A stretch of DNA of 64,000 nt from Acanthococcus lagerstroemiae (GCA_031841125.1 CM063112.1:7032603-7096602); one strand, 5' to 3'. Numbered from the stretch's first letter, positions 1 to 13,078 are shown. Notes: generated by a model from the sequence alone, not told the origin. Translations and numbers: made by a program.

Positions 1-2057
1 CGGTTACAATTCCTCAGCACATCCACCTCCACCTCCGTCGGGGCAATCATTGTTTCTCCGACCGTAGTATTAAGAAAGAATGCTACAGGGGAAATCGTGT
101 ATACACAAAAAATCTGTCCACAACTGAGGCAAAACAGCTCAAACAACGACTTCACATTTTATTTTACTGTTGCGCTCTTTTTGTCGAGTTTTTTTCTCCG
201 GCAACAATGTACGCGAATTAGGAGAGAAATAAAAATAAAATGAGTGCATAGTTTGCCGCTTGCTAGACGCTAGATGAAACAAGGAAATGAAAATGAAGAA
301 AGAGACAGAGGGAGATAACAAAACAAGAGAAACCGACTGCAGTGAAATTATATTTCTGAAAAATTAACCAACGCTTTTAATTAGAAACAACCGCGACGAC
401 GACGTTTATTCCAAATAAAACTTTCGTACCCGCGAATAATTCGTGTTTTGTATATTTTTACCCAGCAGCGGGTATTACGCTGAATTGAAATTTTGTTTGA
501 AAAAATAATTTTCTCACCCGGCGACTAGGTGCTGGAAAATTTCGCCACATGACCAATGTCGCCAAATCGAACTACTGTAAGGTTACCCCAGCTTAAGTTC
601 TGTTTGTGGGAACATTTAGAATGTCATGTCCCTCGTCCAATTCCGCATTAAGTGAGAAATCGCCTAGCGACTAGAATTATTCAAAATTTTGTTTATTCTA
701 CTTTCCACGAACGTATTTGTGATCCGAAAAGCTGCGTGAGTTGAGATCACGACTCTGAATTTAGAAGTGTTGTGAGACAGTCAGACTTCACCGCGAATTC
801 TGAAGTTGTTGTCCACCAAATGGTGAAACGTAATCCAATTTTCAGGACCCACAGCAGCACTACTTCCGACTCGGTGTGGCCCACAGCGTGAGTCATTGTT
901 TGAGGAGAAAGGACAGACGCATTCGGCATTTCAAGCTAAATGGGAAAATGGAACCAAAACGATCGTGAAATCGAGCTATAGATTTCCTAGAAGTTCAATT
1001 AAAAAACATAAGATTAAAAATTGATTATTCCTGAAGAGGTCCAAGTCGCCCAAGCGTGTTAACTTTCGAGTCATTGTCGAATGTTGAAGAGGTCATCATT
1101 TCTACGGGCAGGAAACGTTCAGTGCACTAAAAACTGAGCCTCCGTCTCTGACCCCCGATAACAAGAAAACTCTCTGAGCCGATTGCCTTCTTGTAAATTC
1201 CGAAAAATTGCGGCGGCAGGTTTGTTACTTAAAAATTTAACTGATCTAAGAGACTGAAAGACGGACAAGCAGACAGACAAAACAAACGACTGATTGTCCT
1301 TTTCGTTTATCCAGCCAGACAGATAAGACATGTCAGCTGACAGTCACAGGGTGGGGAGTGAGCCACGGTCCCGTTTTGAAAAAGTCACCAGTGAGTCACT
1401 TCCCCGAGATATCCCCCTCCCCCCCTCCTATAGTTTTTAATTTGGAAACCGAGTGATGAGGTTGATTCTGCAACAATGTTAAATCTTATAAAAAAAAAGA
1501 ATAACGGGATAATTTTTTTCTTCTTCAAAATCAAGGTCAGGAATCGATAGTGATCGTAAATGGCTCCAGTCAAGTTTAAAAATGTTTGTTCTTTGCGGTC
1601 GTGGTACAGGAGAGTCCAAAGTTGAGACTGCAAGACTTGGAGTTCAGTTTTATTGCCACCAACAAGAACTACAGAGACAAATAAGTTCGAAATCAGCATT
1701 AAATTTTGATTAAAATGATAGGTCATAATATAAGACATCCAGGAATAGTGTTATAACTGATGGGGAATGGTTGAGAGAAAGAACTGGAAAGGTAGGCAAA
1801 GAATGCGCTATGAAGAGCAGATAATATACGATACAAAGTGTAAATCCTTCTCAAAAATGACGAGATTAGCACAGAAGAGAAGAAAATGTAGAGACGCAAC
1901 CTACTAGTCAAGAGACCAATGAAAACACAATTATTATCATTAAAGTTTATGGAAGATGGTAAAGAAAAATTTCTCCAGTCGTCGATTCTAGTGCTCTGAC
2001 TGGAATTGTCGCTGAAATTTCAAAAGGGACATGGGTTCGTGCGGTATGTCAGAAGTG
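1..2057. other. non-coding stretch, no gene seen
   Basis: AT-rich sequence with stops in all frames. The longest open stretches (up to about 117 codons on the minus strand, 1385-1738) are low in complexity, contain homopolymer-encoded runs and show no domain. It lies upstream of the exon at 5743 and could be intron or intergenic DNA. Confidence 0.6.
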
Positions 2058-2226
2058 CAGGGTGGCCACTTTCTGGAAAACAGGGAAAGTAAGGGAATTA
2101 AGTCCATCCGTTTAGGATAAGACGACCCAACGTCTTATTACACATATTTTTTTATTATTCTATGGAGAAAATTTGTTTCTGGAAAAGTCAGAGGGAAAAA
2201 ATTCGCCGGAAATAGTGGCCACCCTG
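2058..2226. mobile_element. short CAGGGTGGCCAC-ended MITE, 5-bp TSD
   Basis: The ends are CAGGGTGGCCAC and GTGGCCACCCTG, a perfect 12-bp inverted repeat. The element is flanked by the 5-bp direct repeat AAGTG (2053-2057 and 2227-2231). It has no coding capacity. The interior has the 'tggaaaagtcagg' wording shared with copies at 49504, 32129 and 37449. This is the smallest member of the family with 5-bp target duplications seen repeatedly in this window. Confidence 0.8.
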
Positions 2227-5200
2227 AAGTGCTTTCAACTGGGTTTTCATACTCTGCACGTAGGCATCTGATGAGAGGCCTCAAATATGAACTTCTCCAG
2301 ACATTTGCGGTGAGCAAGGTCGAAGGAAAGAGACCATTCGGAAAGAAGAGAGCACTGAATTAAATTGGTTGTGGAGGAGCTATTCCATTTCACTCGGGAT
2401 CGAGAGCTCTTCCAGGACCTCACTTGTCGTATCGTCCTTTGAGACTGGGTTCAACTGAATATCAAAAGAAGAACCACCCTGGAATAGTCGAAATTTTTGG
2501 CTCCGAAAAAACAGCAGGAATTTCTCCAACCTAAATTCTGGAATGTAGGGACATCAACAGAAAATAGGAATAGTATCACGCAATTTATCAAAATGGATTG
2601 TCTTGATTGCTGATTTCGAAAATTTTATCAGATTTCCAACCCTGATTTGGCTCCATAACCCAGTTTTCATTCTCAGAAATGGCAAAATTGCCCTTATTCA
2701 TCAAATCGAAAAAAGTATGGAAATATGTTTTTTTCGGGGCGCTAACTTCGAAAATCTTATCAGATTTTTCATATGATTTTGATCAGGGTTCCGAACCTGA
2801 ATTTCATGCTCGAAATGCTGGTTTCGAAAATCTCATCGGGATTCTCATTCGACTTGAATTTCGACCTTCTATTTCACTCTTGAAACGAGTCAAATTAACT
2901 TCACTTTGAAGATCGTGGGTATCAAAATTATAACAGTTGTTTCGATTAATAAGAAATTGAATGTTGCCGTAATCATCTTCGACAGATGTTCTTCTGACAA
3001 AATTTGAGATTTTCTCAACCGATTCAAGATGTGATAAACGCGAAATTGAAAATTGAAATTTTTCCATTTCAAATTTTGGTTATGAAATACCGAATGGAGC
3101 CAGATCGAAAAATTTACGGGTATTCGGAATCTGCGGTCATCAAAACCCGTCATTGCAATAGTTCGCCCAATTTTGAAAGATTATAATCAGTGTAGCAATT
3201 CTTAAACTCGCTAATTTTAGGTTTCAGTCACTGGAATGAGAAAACAACATTTGTATTCGATCTCACAAATTTTAAGGAATGGTAAAGGAAAAAATATTTT
3301 TTCTTTCTTAATTTTGGGCAGGTTGTTGATGGCGATTAATAATCGTTTGCCTCAATTCCGGCATTTTGATTCTGGAGAACTTGCTGGAATTTTCTGCTAT
3401 ACGTGATGCAGCAAAGGAAACGCCCACCACAAGTCCGGAAAATAATGTTTCTATGCTAATCGTAGGAAAGTGACAGTACGACACAGGGACGTACCGAAGA
3501 GTTTTTCCGAGAGGGAGAGGGGGTAAAATTTGCGAAAGTTTTAACAACTGACTCAACTCAGAATTCCCAAATACCAAAGCAAAATAAGAAAAACGTTTTG
3601 ACTTGGGTTTTCCCAACTTCTCAACTCAATTCCTTAGTTATCAAATTAAAAAAAATAAAATAAAATAAACTTGTTGGATTTTTCCAACTCACGTGACTGA
3701 AATTCTGAATTTTCCCAACTGCTGAGTGAAAATTTTCTGGGGGGAGTTTCCCCCACCCCCATCGGTACCTCCCTGGTACCACATGTTCATATCATCTAAT
3801 TTGAGATACGCCATCATTTTTCTGACAAACAAAACGGACCTAAAGATTTATTATTGCGTGGTCTCTTATGACGAAATGTTCTCTTAAAAATTTCCATTTT
3901 CCGAGTTGTGAGATTTTCTGTGCTGCATCACAATTATGAATAAAATTTTTTTTGTTAAATAAGATATAAAAATAGATTGTGGTGACACACCACATGATTA
4001 TCCGTTTACTTTGTAAAATTTAACAATTTTTCCTGTCTTTGTATACTGCTAGACTTGCGACTTGGAATTACTTTCGACTATCTCAGTTTAAATACGTGAC
4101 TAGAATTGATTGGAATCATCTGACTCCAAATCTTTAACTCAATTGAGTACTCATCTTGATAATTTTTTTACGAGGTTAAGAACCCCGTTAATATCTCTGT
4201 AATTTAGAATTCAAGACGGAAAAATCGCCGAATTTATTTTTGGAATTCTGGAATTTACACTAGCCTATTGTATGGAGTAAATGAAACCGCGTCTGGAGAC
4301 ATTGGGAATAACTGATTTATAGTATCTGACTATTTTGGGCCCCAGACTTCACTCTTGAAATGGACAACATTAACTTCGCTCGGGAAATTGAATAAAGATC
4401 AAAATAAGGTTTTTTGCGTTACCGATTATGACAATCTCATTTGATTTTTCATACCGCCCCAATTCCGGTTTAATGAACTCGTGTTTCATGCTCAAAGAAT
4501 TCTTTGATAAATAGGTTACTAGAATCCCTAAGTCGAAAGTGAGAGTCCAGAATAAATACATTGATTATAATCTTTCAAAATTGGACGATCTATGGCAAGT
4601 ACAGGTTTTGGTAACAGATTGGAAGACTCAAAATTTTCGATTTCGGCCACGTTAGGTACCTCAAAATGCAGTTTTAAAATTGAGGTATTTTTAATTTTAG
4701 AACTTCATTCGGTCTTGAAGTTAAGTGCTTTGAATTTATTGCACATTTTAGCAACAAAAAAAAAGTATTTCTGCTACCTCAGGAAGAGGTCCCTTCCATA
4801 GCTACGGAGCTGTGGCTCTGACCATAATCCTAAGTTTGTTGAACAGTCCTGTTTTTAGGGAAATCAGTCAAACACTTTTTTGCAGAAAGTCACTTTTAGT
4901 TGCTTTTGTTTTTCTAAATTCAATTACTTTTCGATCACTGTTTAAATTTGTTTAGTCACTATTTTTCGCTTTTTTGGTCAGAAATTTTGTTCTCCATCTT
5001 GCCACCATCGCAAATAGTCAAACAGTCAACTAGACTAACGAAGTACTGATAGACGAACCAACAAGCTGACTTCCGCTCCCTTTGGTGCCGAGAGTCGAAA
5101 CCAAGATCTGGGACTCAATGCCTCTCCATCTCTCGGTATCACTTTCAAATAAGTCCTTGAGCCAAGTAGAGTGGCCGCGCTATCCTTCCCCCTCCTCGCC

Positions 5201-5742
5201 TGGTAATCCTACTGGAAATAATTCCAGGTAAAGTTCGTCGACCTGACTACTCTGGTTTGTCTGACAGAGAACGAAATACTCAGCTATCTCAGAAGTCATC
5301 TATAAACAGACGGATAGTTAAGTACTCGAATTACAAAACTGGACCTCACCTGTCGCTCTTTACGCCAGTGAAAATTATCTTGGCCAACTGACAGAGAAAA
5401 TATTTTCTTCAGAGACCGAAACATGAGCGAAATAGAAATGACGAAATTCTTGTAGCATGACATTCAGATACTCTTCATCACTTCCACAAGCATTATTTTC
5501 TTCACAAAGGCAACGGAAAATGAACAAGATTTCCGGATCATAAGTCATTTCTAAGAAATCATAATTTTCAGGAACGTCAAGCTCGTAATAACAAATAGAC
5601 AAGCAGATAGGTAGCCAAATATTCGGACAGACAAACACTAGTCCGTGTATTGAGAGGTTGGTGCCAGCTGTTCGCACCTCAGCGACCCAGAAATTGGTCA
5701 AGTCTTTCAAATGTGTTGACAAGTTGTTTCCATTCGTTACAG
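2227..5742. other. non-coding stretch with degenerate repeats
   Basis: No exon was recognised. Between about 2580 and 3190 the phrase 'gatttcgaaaatcttatcagattt' and relatives recur at irregular spacing, resembling the 130-bp satellite described at 8050 and 26200. Around 3590-3790 the minus strand resembles 57725-57990 (words around 'ccaacaagtcaaa' and 'ttcccaactg'), so these are two inverted copies of one undefined dispersed repeat. The last part, before 5743, holds the acceptor of the coding exon. Confidence 0.5.
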
Positions 5743-6103
5743 ATGACCGTCTCGATGCACGGGGACCACCGCGAGTTGTCGTCGCCGCAGCCGCACAACC
5801 TGTCGGCGGCGCACGCGCACGCGTCGCCAGCGAAAACGTACACGCCACTGGGCGCGCTGTCCAGCATGCAGCCGCCCGGCTCGCCGCACCACGTGCACCA
5901 GCACCATTTGCACCACCATCCGAAGACGATGGCGATCGCGTCGACGCAGGAGATCTCGTCGCTGGAGCGGCAAGGCTGCCCGAGCGCGTTCAGCGCGCCC
6001 TCCGTCTACGGACCGCCGCCGCCGCCTCCGTTGACTGCGGTACCGGCACGACCGCCATATCCGATTCTGTCGAAGACTCCGCCGGAACCCGGATACGTCG
6101 CAG
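5743..6103 (+). CDS. coding exon, His/Pro-rich N-terminal region of a probable transcriptional regulator
   Basis: The exon starts right after a good acceptor (cattcgttacag at 5731-5742) and ends at the strong donor GTGAGT (6104). It holds 361 nt: 120 codons plus one base, so it ends in phase 1. The first codon is ATG, so it may begin the protein after an untranslated upstream exon; the frame is also open back to about 5650, so an internal exon is possible. The peptide has a His-rich tract at residues 49-59, Ala-His alternation at 22-27, six prolines at 91-96 and a Pro-rich end. Such composition is typical of activation or N-terminal regions of developmental transcription factors. There is no folded domain, so the gene cannot be named. 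GC content is far above the flanks. The other strand and frames are also open here, as expected from the GC richness. Confidence 0.7.
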
Positions 6104-7130
6104 GTGAGTCTCGAGCCTTATTTTCGGATTTCGCTAACCGTTGCCGATAACGAGAGTACAAGAGTGGATTGGGGTGGGGGAGGTACCAAAAGGCCGAACA
6201 CTACGCGTGAAATGTGCCTGATTTGTTTCGAAGAATAGTGGAGCTAGCTCGGTTGCCCTGCGGTTGCCCTGTGGTTGCAGCGACCGGCTGTAACAAATTA
6301 CGCGGTTTTTATGGAAGTAAGGGGAACTCAGAAATGAACGTGTTCGGGGTAAGGGGGCTATTTGCAACTTGAATGTGCATGCGATTCAGACCCAGCTACT
6401 TCGCATCGAGGTAATAGTCATAAAATACTGGACTACTCTCTGGTCTTCTTTTTTGAAAAATGTAACCGACCGGACTCCTTTGTCATCTGTATTTGAGTCT
6501 CGTAGTCGCAACCAGTGTTGGTGTTCTTGGGGCTTGGGGCAGATTTCCTTTTGTGACAAATCCCGACTATAGAAATGGTTAGTTATTTCAGTTTCTAAAG
6601 GAATGTAAATTAGATGAGAAGAGGCTCATTTCATCCTATGTATCAAGGGTGTGCCTCAAAATGAAATGGCGATTTTGAAAAGATCGCATCCATCCCCTCT
6701 CCTCCCGTCCCGAATTGGAAGTTGGTTCTTTGTCGGATAAAAATGATGCGTTCGAAAGAAATTCGAAGGGGTTAAAGGCCCCACGGACTCTCTTACAGGA
6801 AAAATGATTGAATGCTGGATAATTCGAGAATAATCATGCATTGTATCATGGAAACATGAAATTCGGTTTGTTATCTCGGAATGGAATAAGGATCTATTTC
6901 AAATTATCGCTAGTCGGGACCCCAAGTCCGAACCCCCTCTTAGTCCTTATTGGGGAAAAGTAGGCAGAATTCAAGGTCTAAGCTACAACTAGTCTAATTG
7001 AGCCTAAAATCAGAGATGTTTGATCGCGAAGTAAAGCTCTTGGGATTCTCTCTAGAAAAGTCTCTCACAGTTTTTTCGGAACTACCTCAAAAATATCGCA
7101 AAAGGGGGGCTCAAATAATCCTTTCCACGC

Positions 7131-7520
7131 CACGGTGGGACGTATGGCGATGCACGCATGCCAAAGTGGCCCCTGAGACACCGCACCCCCGGCTCCAGAA
7201 ACTACCCTTTCGAGTATCACATCAGTGGCCGGAGGGACGCTTCGAGGCCGGCCCGAGCCTGCCCCTTCCGGTGCGCGCGTCCTGTCAGAGCCACTATGGG
7301 GTTCCCTACTGATCGAGGTTCGTGCTCCCCGAGCATTAGCTTGGAATCAGGTCCCCCACAGACTCACCTGTCACCTCCTCGTCTTGGTACGTGTGGCGAC
7401 GCAGGCAGGTGGTGACAACGGGGGGAGTCCTGCCGTGGTGTCCGCAGCAGCTCTCTTAGGATGGTACAGAGTGGCCCTGTTCGATGGTATGGGCCAAGCT
7501 TGGTTCGTCGGCCCTCGGCC
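7131..7520 (-). mobile_element. 5'-truncated retroelement 3' end, family R (copy 1)
   Basis: GC-rich block sharing the core 'ggacgtatggcgatgcac...' (read on +) with copies at 17437, 19012, 30907, 31195, 36842, 56609 and 58286. All copies share the same terminus (GGGACGTATGGCG on this strand, read outward as CGCCATACGTCCC) and differ in how far they extend from it. That is the pattern of 5' truncation with a fixed 3' end, so this copy is on the minus strand. It directly abuts a SINE on the same strand (7623-7851). No target duplication was found. Confidence 0.6.
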
Positions 7521-7622
7521 TAGACCACTCTGTCTGCATCTTCCTCTTAATGATGGCCGAGACAAAGGCCGACACCCGGTTCCGTTCACTTCGGCTCTTC
7601 ATCATCTGCGGAACCAGTTTTC

Positions 7623-7851
7623 GTTCTTTTCTAATTTTTACTCCCAACCCGAGCCCTGGAATCGGTCCTTTCGAGCATTACCTCAGAGACATTGGGGAGG
7701 CTGCAGGGGCTGCTTTAGCCCTCTTCCCTTCTTGCCAAGAAACTGGCCTGGGTCGAATTGTAGCGAGTTGATACGTAGGCTCGACCCCGGGACCTCCGAA
7801 TTTCGAGACCAGCGCGCTATCCACTCGGCCAACCAGACCCCTCCCACTATA
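7623..7851 (-). mobile_element. tRNA-derived SINE, full-length-like copy
   Basis: On the minus strand it opens with a tRNA-like head ('gggtctggttggccgagtgga', with a B-box-like 'ggggtcgagcc') and continues into the body beginning 'ggccagtttcttggcaag', ending 'aaattagaaaag'. The same body follows the head in the intact copy at 44051-44274. The anticodon-arm region has diverged. A family R retroelement tail follows on the same strand, suggesting successive insertion or a composite. Confidence 0.75.
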
Positions 7852-8049
7852 ACGTATTAATACAATGCTTATGGGGAAAATTATAAAATTTTCGACATTT
7901 TTTCAGTCATAGTGACTTGTGGGAATATCTCTAACTCGTATCCCTATAGCCGTACTTACCCATCCGTGGAAATCCCCCCCCCCCAATACGATACAATAAA
8001 ATTGAGTTCTTATTCATGTTTTATTCCTTTTCAGTGTGGTTTTAATCAA

Positions 8050-8860
8050 GACGTTTTTCCACTTTGATAAAAGCTAATAATAATGCGTATTCTACTCGTG
8101 AGAGTTTCAGATCCACTGAATCTATTTTCAGTATTTGTTTGATTGGGGCACTAGGAGGCAGGGAAAAGAATAAAACTCCGGGAAATGCGTTATGCTTACG
8201 AACAATTATGTTTCTTAGGTGGTTGTATTGGGTTTTGTAATTTGTTTGACTCTGAATTAAAATAGTAGAACTTGAAAGTACAGCAGAGGGAGAGGGACAA
8301 AACATGTTCATGAAGTACGTTATGCATATCAGTTTGTAGTTTTATGGGTCATTGAATTCATTTTTGATATGTTTTTATACCAGTTTCAAAATTGTGACGC
8401 CTAAGGAGAAGTTGGGAAGGACGAAACCAACATTTTCATAGAACATATTGCGCATATCGAAAATTGGATATTTTTGGTCGCTGAATTCGACCCGGTGTCA
8501 CATGATCAGTGCGGGTGAGAAACTTTTCAAAAATGAATTCAGTGATTACCAAAGATCTATTATCAATACATTTGGAGTTGTCTGTTGAATAATTTTGAAT
8601 TTATCGCGTCTCTGCACATGTGTATAATTTTTGACAGGGGATACAGTTGAAATAACATGAAAAATGAATTCCGTGAATCCAAGAACTCTATTATAGAAAT
8701 TTTGAAGCTGTATTAAATAATTTTGATGTTTTTTCATCCTGGCCGCCTGTAGACCCTTATTGTTAGATGTTACAGTCGAAAGAATCTCAAAAACGAATTC
8801 AGCGATTCGAAAACTCCTAATTTTGATATATTCGACGATATTATTTGTTATTTTTAGATT
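8050..8860. repeat. degenerate tandem satellite, about 130-bp period
   Basis: The phrase 'aaaaatgaattcagtgatt' recurs with changes near 8530, 8660 and 8790, a spacing of about 130 bp. An earlier part (8380-8500) carries the complementary wording 'gtcgctgaattcga'. Units are strongly diverged. The same words occur near 2800, 14570, 26400-26800, 34030-34160 and 37280. Confidence 0.55.
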
Positions 8861-9314
8861 CTGCCCTCACAGTGGAGCCTTCAAAATGGCGATTTGACCT
8901 AAACAATTTTATAAATTATTTTCGTGTTTTTGAAATCTGAGTAAACAATTGTTTTCATGCTTTCACTTGGTTTCTCTGAGGTCTGTAATGTCCAAAGTTC
9001 AAAAAAATGTACACTTTGCCCCACATTTAACAATGTTTATTAACCTTTGAATCAACTTTTTCTCAAAGTTTTCAGTAAGTACCTCAATCCTGTACTAATG
9101 CGAATGATTTTTAAAACCAAACCAATTTTTTCGACCGACCTCGACGTTCTGGAAGCTTCGAAGTATAATTACAGATTTCCTTACAGAGAATCCTGCGTTG
9201 AATTTGACCCCTATCGGCAGATCCGTAGTCAGCCCTCTGCGGTAGGGGCTGCTGTCTGTTTACCAAGGGGGGCTTAAGGATACACATAGTATATAATTAA
9301 AGATTTCTACGAGG

Positions 9315-9591
9315 CAGTGGTGTAGCCAGGGGGAGGGGGGCTAATTTCCTCCAAGGCACCTGAAATTGAATGTAAAATATGCAAACATGAGCCATTTTCC
9401 GCCTTTAAAACACGTTTTTTCGAAGGATTTTCGCTCAAGCAATAATTTATCCTTCATTTTTATAAAATAGTCCTCTAATATCGGCGATTTCTCAAAAATA
9501 CTTCAATTTTTGATTTTTTTCTCCCTTACAAATCTTACTTTGCCCCCTCTGCCTTCACCCTACTCTTGAGAATATACTGGCTATGCCACTG
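9315..9591. mobile_element. MITE with CAGTGGTGTAGCCAG ends
   Basis: The left end CAGTGGTGTAGCCAG and right end CTGGCTATGCCACTG form a 15-bp inverted repeat with one mismatch. The ends resemble those of many animal hAT-type MITEs. No clean 8-bp target duplication remains (ctacgagg against atacaaac), so the superfamily is uncertain. The interior is non-coding. Confidence 0.6.
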
Positions 9592-10718
9592 ATACAAACC
9601 ATGCATTCTAGGGAAAAAATTGCAAATTTGCGGTGTTACAATAAGAACATTGAATTTAGTCTCAAAATTTCATAATCAAAATTGGTGATTTTACTTTCCG
9701 ACTACCCATTGAAAAAAAAATTGAATATATCGCGTGGAAAAAGATTCAAACTTTTACAACGATTAAATTTTCGAACTTTTGAAAGTAACAAAATTCTATT
9801 TCGGTGGACTTATCAAGTATCAGTTCTCAAACAGCCATTCAGGCATTTAGCCATAGATATTCAACGTGAACTGGATCGCGAGCCTACCATTGTGTTTGTG
9901 AATAGTAAATGACAAACGCACGATTCCTCTATCTTTCAAAGCAAAATCAATGTTGCCTAATTTATAAACACTAAAATGTAGTGGAAAGAAAAGTTTTGCA
10001 CGAAACTAGCTAGAATAATATGGGAAATTGGTTATTTTTATTCTGGAAATTTTGCCAGGGGGCTCCGGCTAGTCAGCACCCCTTAGCACCCCTCTGGCTA
10101 CGGGCTCGCCCAGTGGAATCTCTAAAAATTGTTCGATTTCAAAAAATTGTTCGCTGGTGGGTTTTTACCAGAAAGGGGGGGGGGGTGTCAAGTCCATGGG
10201 CATTGGCTTAAGCGCAGCTAATGGCTTATAAGCTGCTGGTTGACTTGGCTTGTGGCTTGAAACTAATTTTCCGGCTTCGAATGTGGCCTAATGCTATTTG
10301 GATTATGACTTAATCTATGCATATGAGTTGACTTCAGTCTTAAGTTAAAAAGCTTGCAATTTTCCACCATTTTGATAACTGATCAGACCTGTTCGAAACA
10401 GTAACTGCCTGGTACGTGAATGGAAACAAGTTTTTTATCAACTTATTTACTAATTATTGTCATTTTCTTTGACTTTCGGCATTAGCTGAATTGATAAGTT
10501 TGAGCCACAAAGCGGAGCTTATGGCTGACTTATGGGCTGAAAGTCAACTTCTAGAATTCGTCTGGCTGGCTTTTGGCTTAATGAATAACGACCAAAATTG
10601 TGACTTAAACGTTAGTTTAAGCCACTGGTGTCTTCAGCTTAACATCCCTGACTTTTAGACTGCTAGGAATAAGTTTGGCTAATGAGAGCAAAACATTTGA
10701 AATATGTCGAATTCTAGA
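9592..10718. other. non-coding stretch
   Basis: No exon was recognised. A 76-codon open stretch at 9682-9912 is AT-rich and unassigned. Around 10200-10660 the text is rich in 'ggctta/acttaag' words ('tggcttaagc', 'atggcttata', 'gtggcttgaa'), an irregular short-word repetition without a clear period. Confidence 0.5.
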
Positions 10719-11078
10719 CAGGGTGTCTACCGGTCAAGGAAGTCAAGAAAAAGCCAAGTATTTTGGAGAGAGGTCAAAGAAAGTCAAGGAAGTAAAGGAA
10801 AAGTCAAGTATTTCCGATAGTGGTCATGAAAAATCATAAATGTTCCATTTAAATTTCCTCAAATTTATTATCATGAATTTTTTTTAAATTACAAGTAAAT
10901 TTAAAGTAACGTAAATATTTTCAGATAATTACATAATATCCTTTTTCATAGTATTTTTTAGTGCTTCCATTTATTGTGAGCCCCCTCCACCTTGGTAACG
11001 TTCTACGTATAAGATTATTATTGTAAAGGTCAAGGAAAAGTCAAGGAATTGGAAAATTTGGACCCGGTAGACACTCTG
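10719..11078. mobile_element. CAGGGTGTCTACC-ended MITE with 5-bp TSD
   Basis: The left end is CAGGGTGTCTACCGG and the right end is CCGGTAGACACTCTG, near-perfect inverted repeats. The flanking direct repeat CTAGA (10714-10718 and 11079-11083) is exact. The interior carries the 'gtcaaggaagtcaa' wording shared with 13916-14293, to which it is closely similar throughout, including 'aaatttaaagtaacgtaaatatttt'. Non-coding, 360 bp. Confidence 0.85.
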
Positions 11079-12789
11079 CTAGACCACCCTAGCAGATGTG
11101 TCATCTGAATGAGAGCCGGCTAGGAAAGCCAATTAACTATTTTTCTTTCCTCTCCCATCAATTTTCCAGAAGGGCTTGTTTGTAAAGAAAAGAAAAAGAA
11201 AAAAAAACGTGCGAAATGATTTTTACTATTTCTGAAATGAGTCTACTTACCCTATCATTTCCATTACTCCACCTCCGCCATCCCTTTTTTAATGCCAGTA
11301 AATTTCTATGGAACCCATATTTATCAGAATTTCTTTCTCGGAATTTGTCCTTCCCTCCCTCGCTTTTCTGTATCCCCCTCGGTCTCAAACATGGTAAGAA
11401 AAACTTGCGTTTACCCTTTCCCAGGGCTCACTCGGTGACGGCTGCAGCCTCTGAGAACGAACATTTCGTAACTGTTGTATCCGAACAAAGACCGTCGAGC
11501 CCCTGAAATGGCTTTCTTTTCTTTTGCCGAACTTGTTCAATGTCAATAAAAATTTTCTTTTTACCGTGTTTGGAGTGGGAGAAAAGAAAACTTCGGTATT
11601 TATTTCGGCCGCCGTAAGCTACGTCGAACTCGCGTGCTCTCGCGAAATACCTGGGTCGTCGATCCGTAAAATATTCCGGAAATAACGGCAGAATGAGGAA
11701 AGGCCGACGTTGGTCGTCCAGCGCCGAACAGGAAGCCTTTCTTGCCGGAAAATGAGCGAGGGAATGAAAAGGGAACGATCTCAAACGAATTTAGATTGCG
11801 AAAATATTGATCCGCGACGGTCCACTTACCGTCTTGCGTGGCTCTACCTCGCCCCTACCCTACCCTACGTGCCAGACGAACTTGTTCACGTAGCCAAGAT
11901 TTTCTGGTTTGGTATTTTTTTATTTTTTTTTTACTTTCTGGTAATCTCGAAGGAACTGAGGAAAAGAGGAGAAAATAGAGAGAGGAAAAGAAGAAGCACA
12001 AGGGAGGGTGAAATAATGAAAGAAAAGTACCTTCAAGTCAAGTAAAATCGGCGTGTTGTTTTTTTCCCTTGTCGGTGTTATCTTCTGTCCCGGCGGCCTG
12101 TTGCGATCAAATGGAGCAGAAAGGATGCGCCATTCTTCGGCTCTTTCGTTCGGAAAATTTCAAATTTTTCCCCTGTATAATAGGGGCGATAAACGGAACA
12201 CTCGTATGTAGACTACGTGTATGAATTATGTTGTTATTTATTATGGTACTGTGCACGCCGAGTATAGACGCATCGAATGGAAAACCTGGTGAGTAAACAG
12301 TTCAACCCCCTTCCCTGGGTACGTCATTCACTTTGAAGATCCCCGGGAATTAGGGATGAGCAACCGAAATTTCCTTCTAATTGATTGGTCGTATACAGTT
12401 GTGATACACTTGAGGCAGTGCTTCGGGGACCTAAATGTGCCTCGTTTGGGATTCGAAGCAAAATTATCATATGAATTTTTTTGTGGAGGGGGCGGGGGTG
12501 AAGTTGATTATTTACGTTTGTTCTTTGTGCATGCTTCCTAAGTTAGCCTTGTCATACTGAAAAATGAGTGAAATATGCAGGATAGGGTGTCCCTTATTTT
12601 GTGACATAGAATTCGAAAAGCCCTTGTTGAAGATTTTAGTTCCATTGGATAAGAGGAACACGTGCCACAAACCTTCTTCGCTTATGGAAAATAACATATA
12701 GTTGAATTTTCTAATTAATTTATTTGTTTGTTTATTTACGAGCCACTAGCTGCACCAAGAGCTATACATAGGCTCGGCTGGTGGAGATG
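11079..12789. other. non-coding stretch, unique-looking
   Basis: No exon was recognised. 11400-12150 is less repetitive and richer in CpG than its surroundings and could hold regulatory sequence, but no specific site can be supported by eye. Confidence 0.4.
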
Positions 12790-12790
12790 G

Positions 12791-13078
12791 TTAAATTAAT
12801 GGACAGAGGTCTGTGTCGTGGAGGAAGGAGATGAGTTTATCTATTGTCATTGGGTTGTTTTGGAGCATGATTTTCGTTTTTGGTGGTAGTTGATGTTTTT
12901 GGTGGGGAGAGTTGAGTGAAGAGCAGTGAAGTATATGTTCGACAGTGAGTTCATTTGAGGAGCATTTAGGGTATTGTGGGGGGGGGGGATGTATGGATTG
13001 AGGAGATGCAGGTGAGTGAGGCGAGCGAGCCGACGCCAGTTTCAAGTCACTTTTTCGACTCTGAAAGGACAAATGCAA
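12791..13078 (-). pseudogene. non-LTR retrotransposon C-terminal fragment
   Basis: The minus-strand reading holds a cysteine-histidine segment (PKCSSNELTVEHILHC) followed by Leu-rich sequence and a stop after DTDLCPLI. The C-x2-C...H-x4-C layout after an RNase H or RT module is typical of the C-termini of insect non-LTR elements. Only about 95 codons are open and the catalytic domains are missing, so this is a dead 5'-truncated copy. The clade is not assigned. Confidence 0.6.

Noticed and set aside
5375..5848. 157-codon minus-strand frame crossing the 5743 exon
   Set aside because: Half of it is the shadow of the GC-rich exon. The rest has no recognisable domain, and the composition changes sharply in the middle.
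7225..7860. 211-codon + strand frame with Arg/Pro-rich product
   Set aside because: It lies entirely across a retroelement tail and a SINE, both on the minus strand, and other copies do not keep the frame.
9682..9912. 76-codon frame ending in TIVFVNSK, similar in style to a helicase motif
   Set aside because: The resemblance covers eight residues only. The rest of the frame is AT-driven and shows no other helicase motif.
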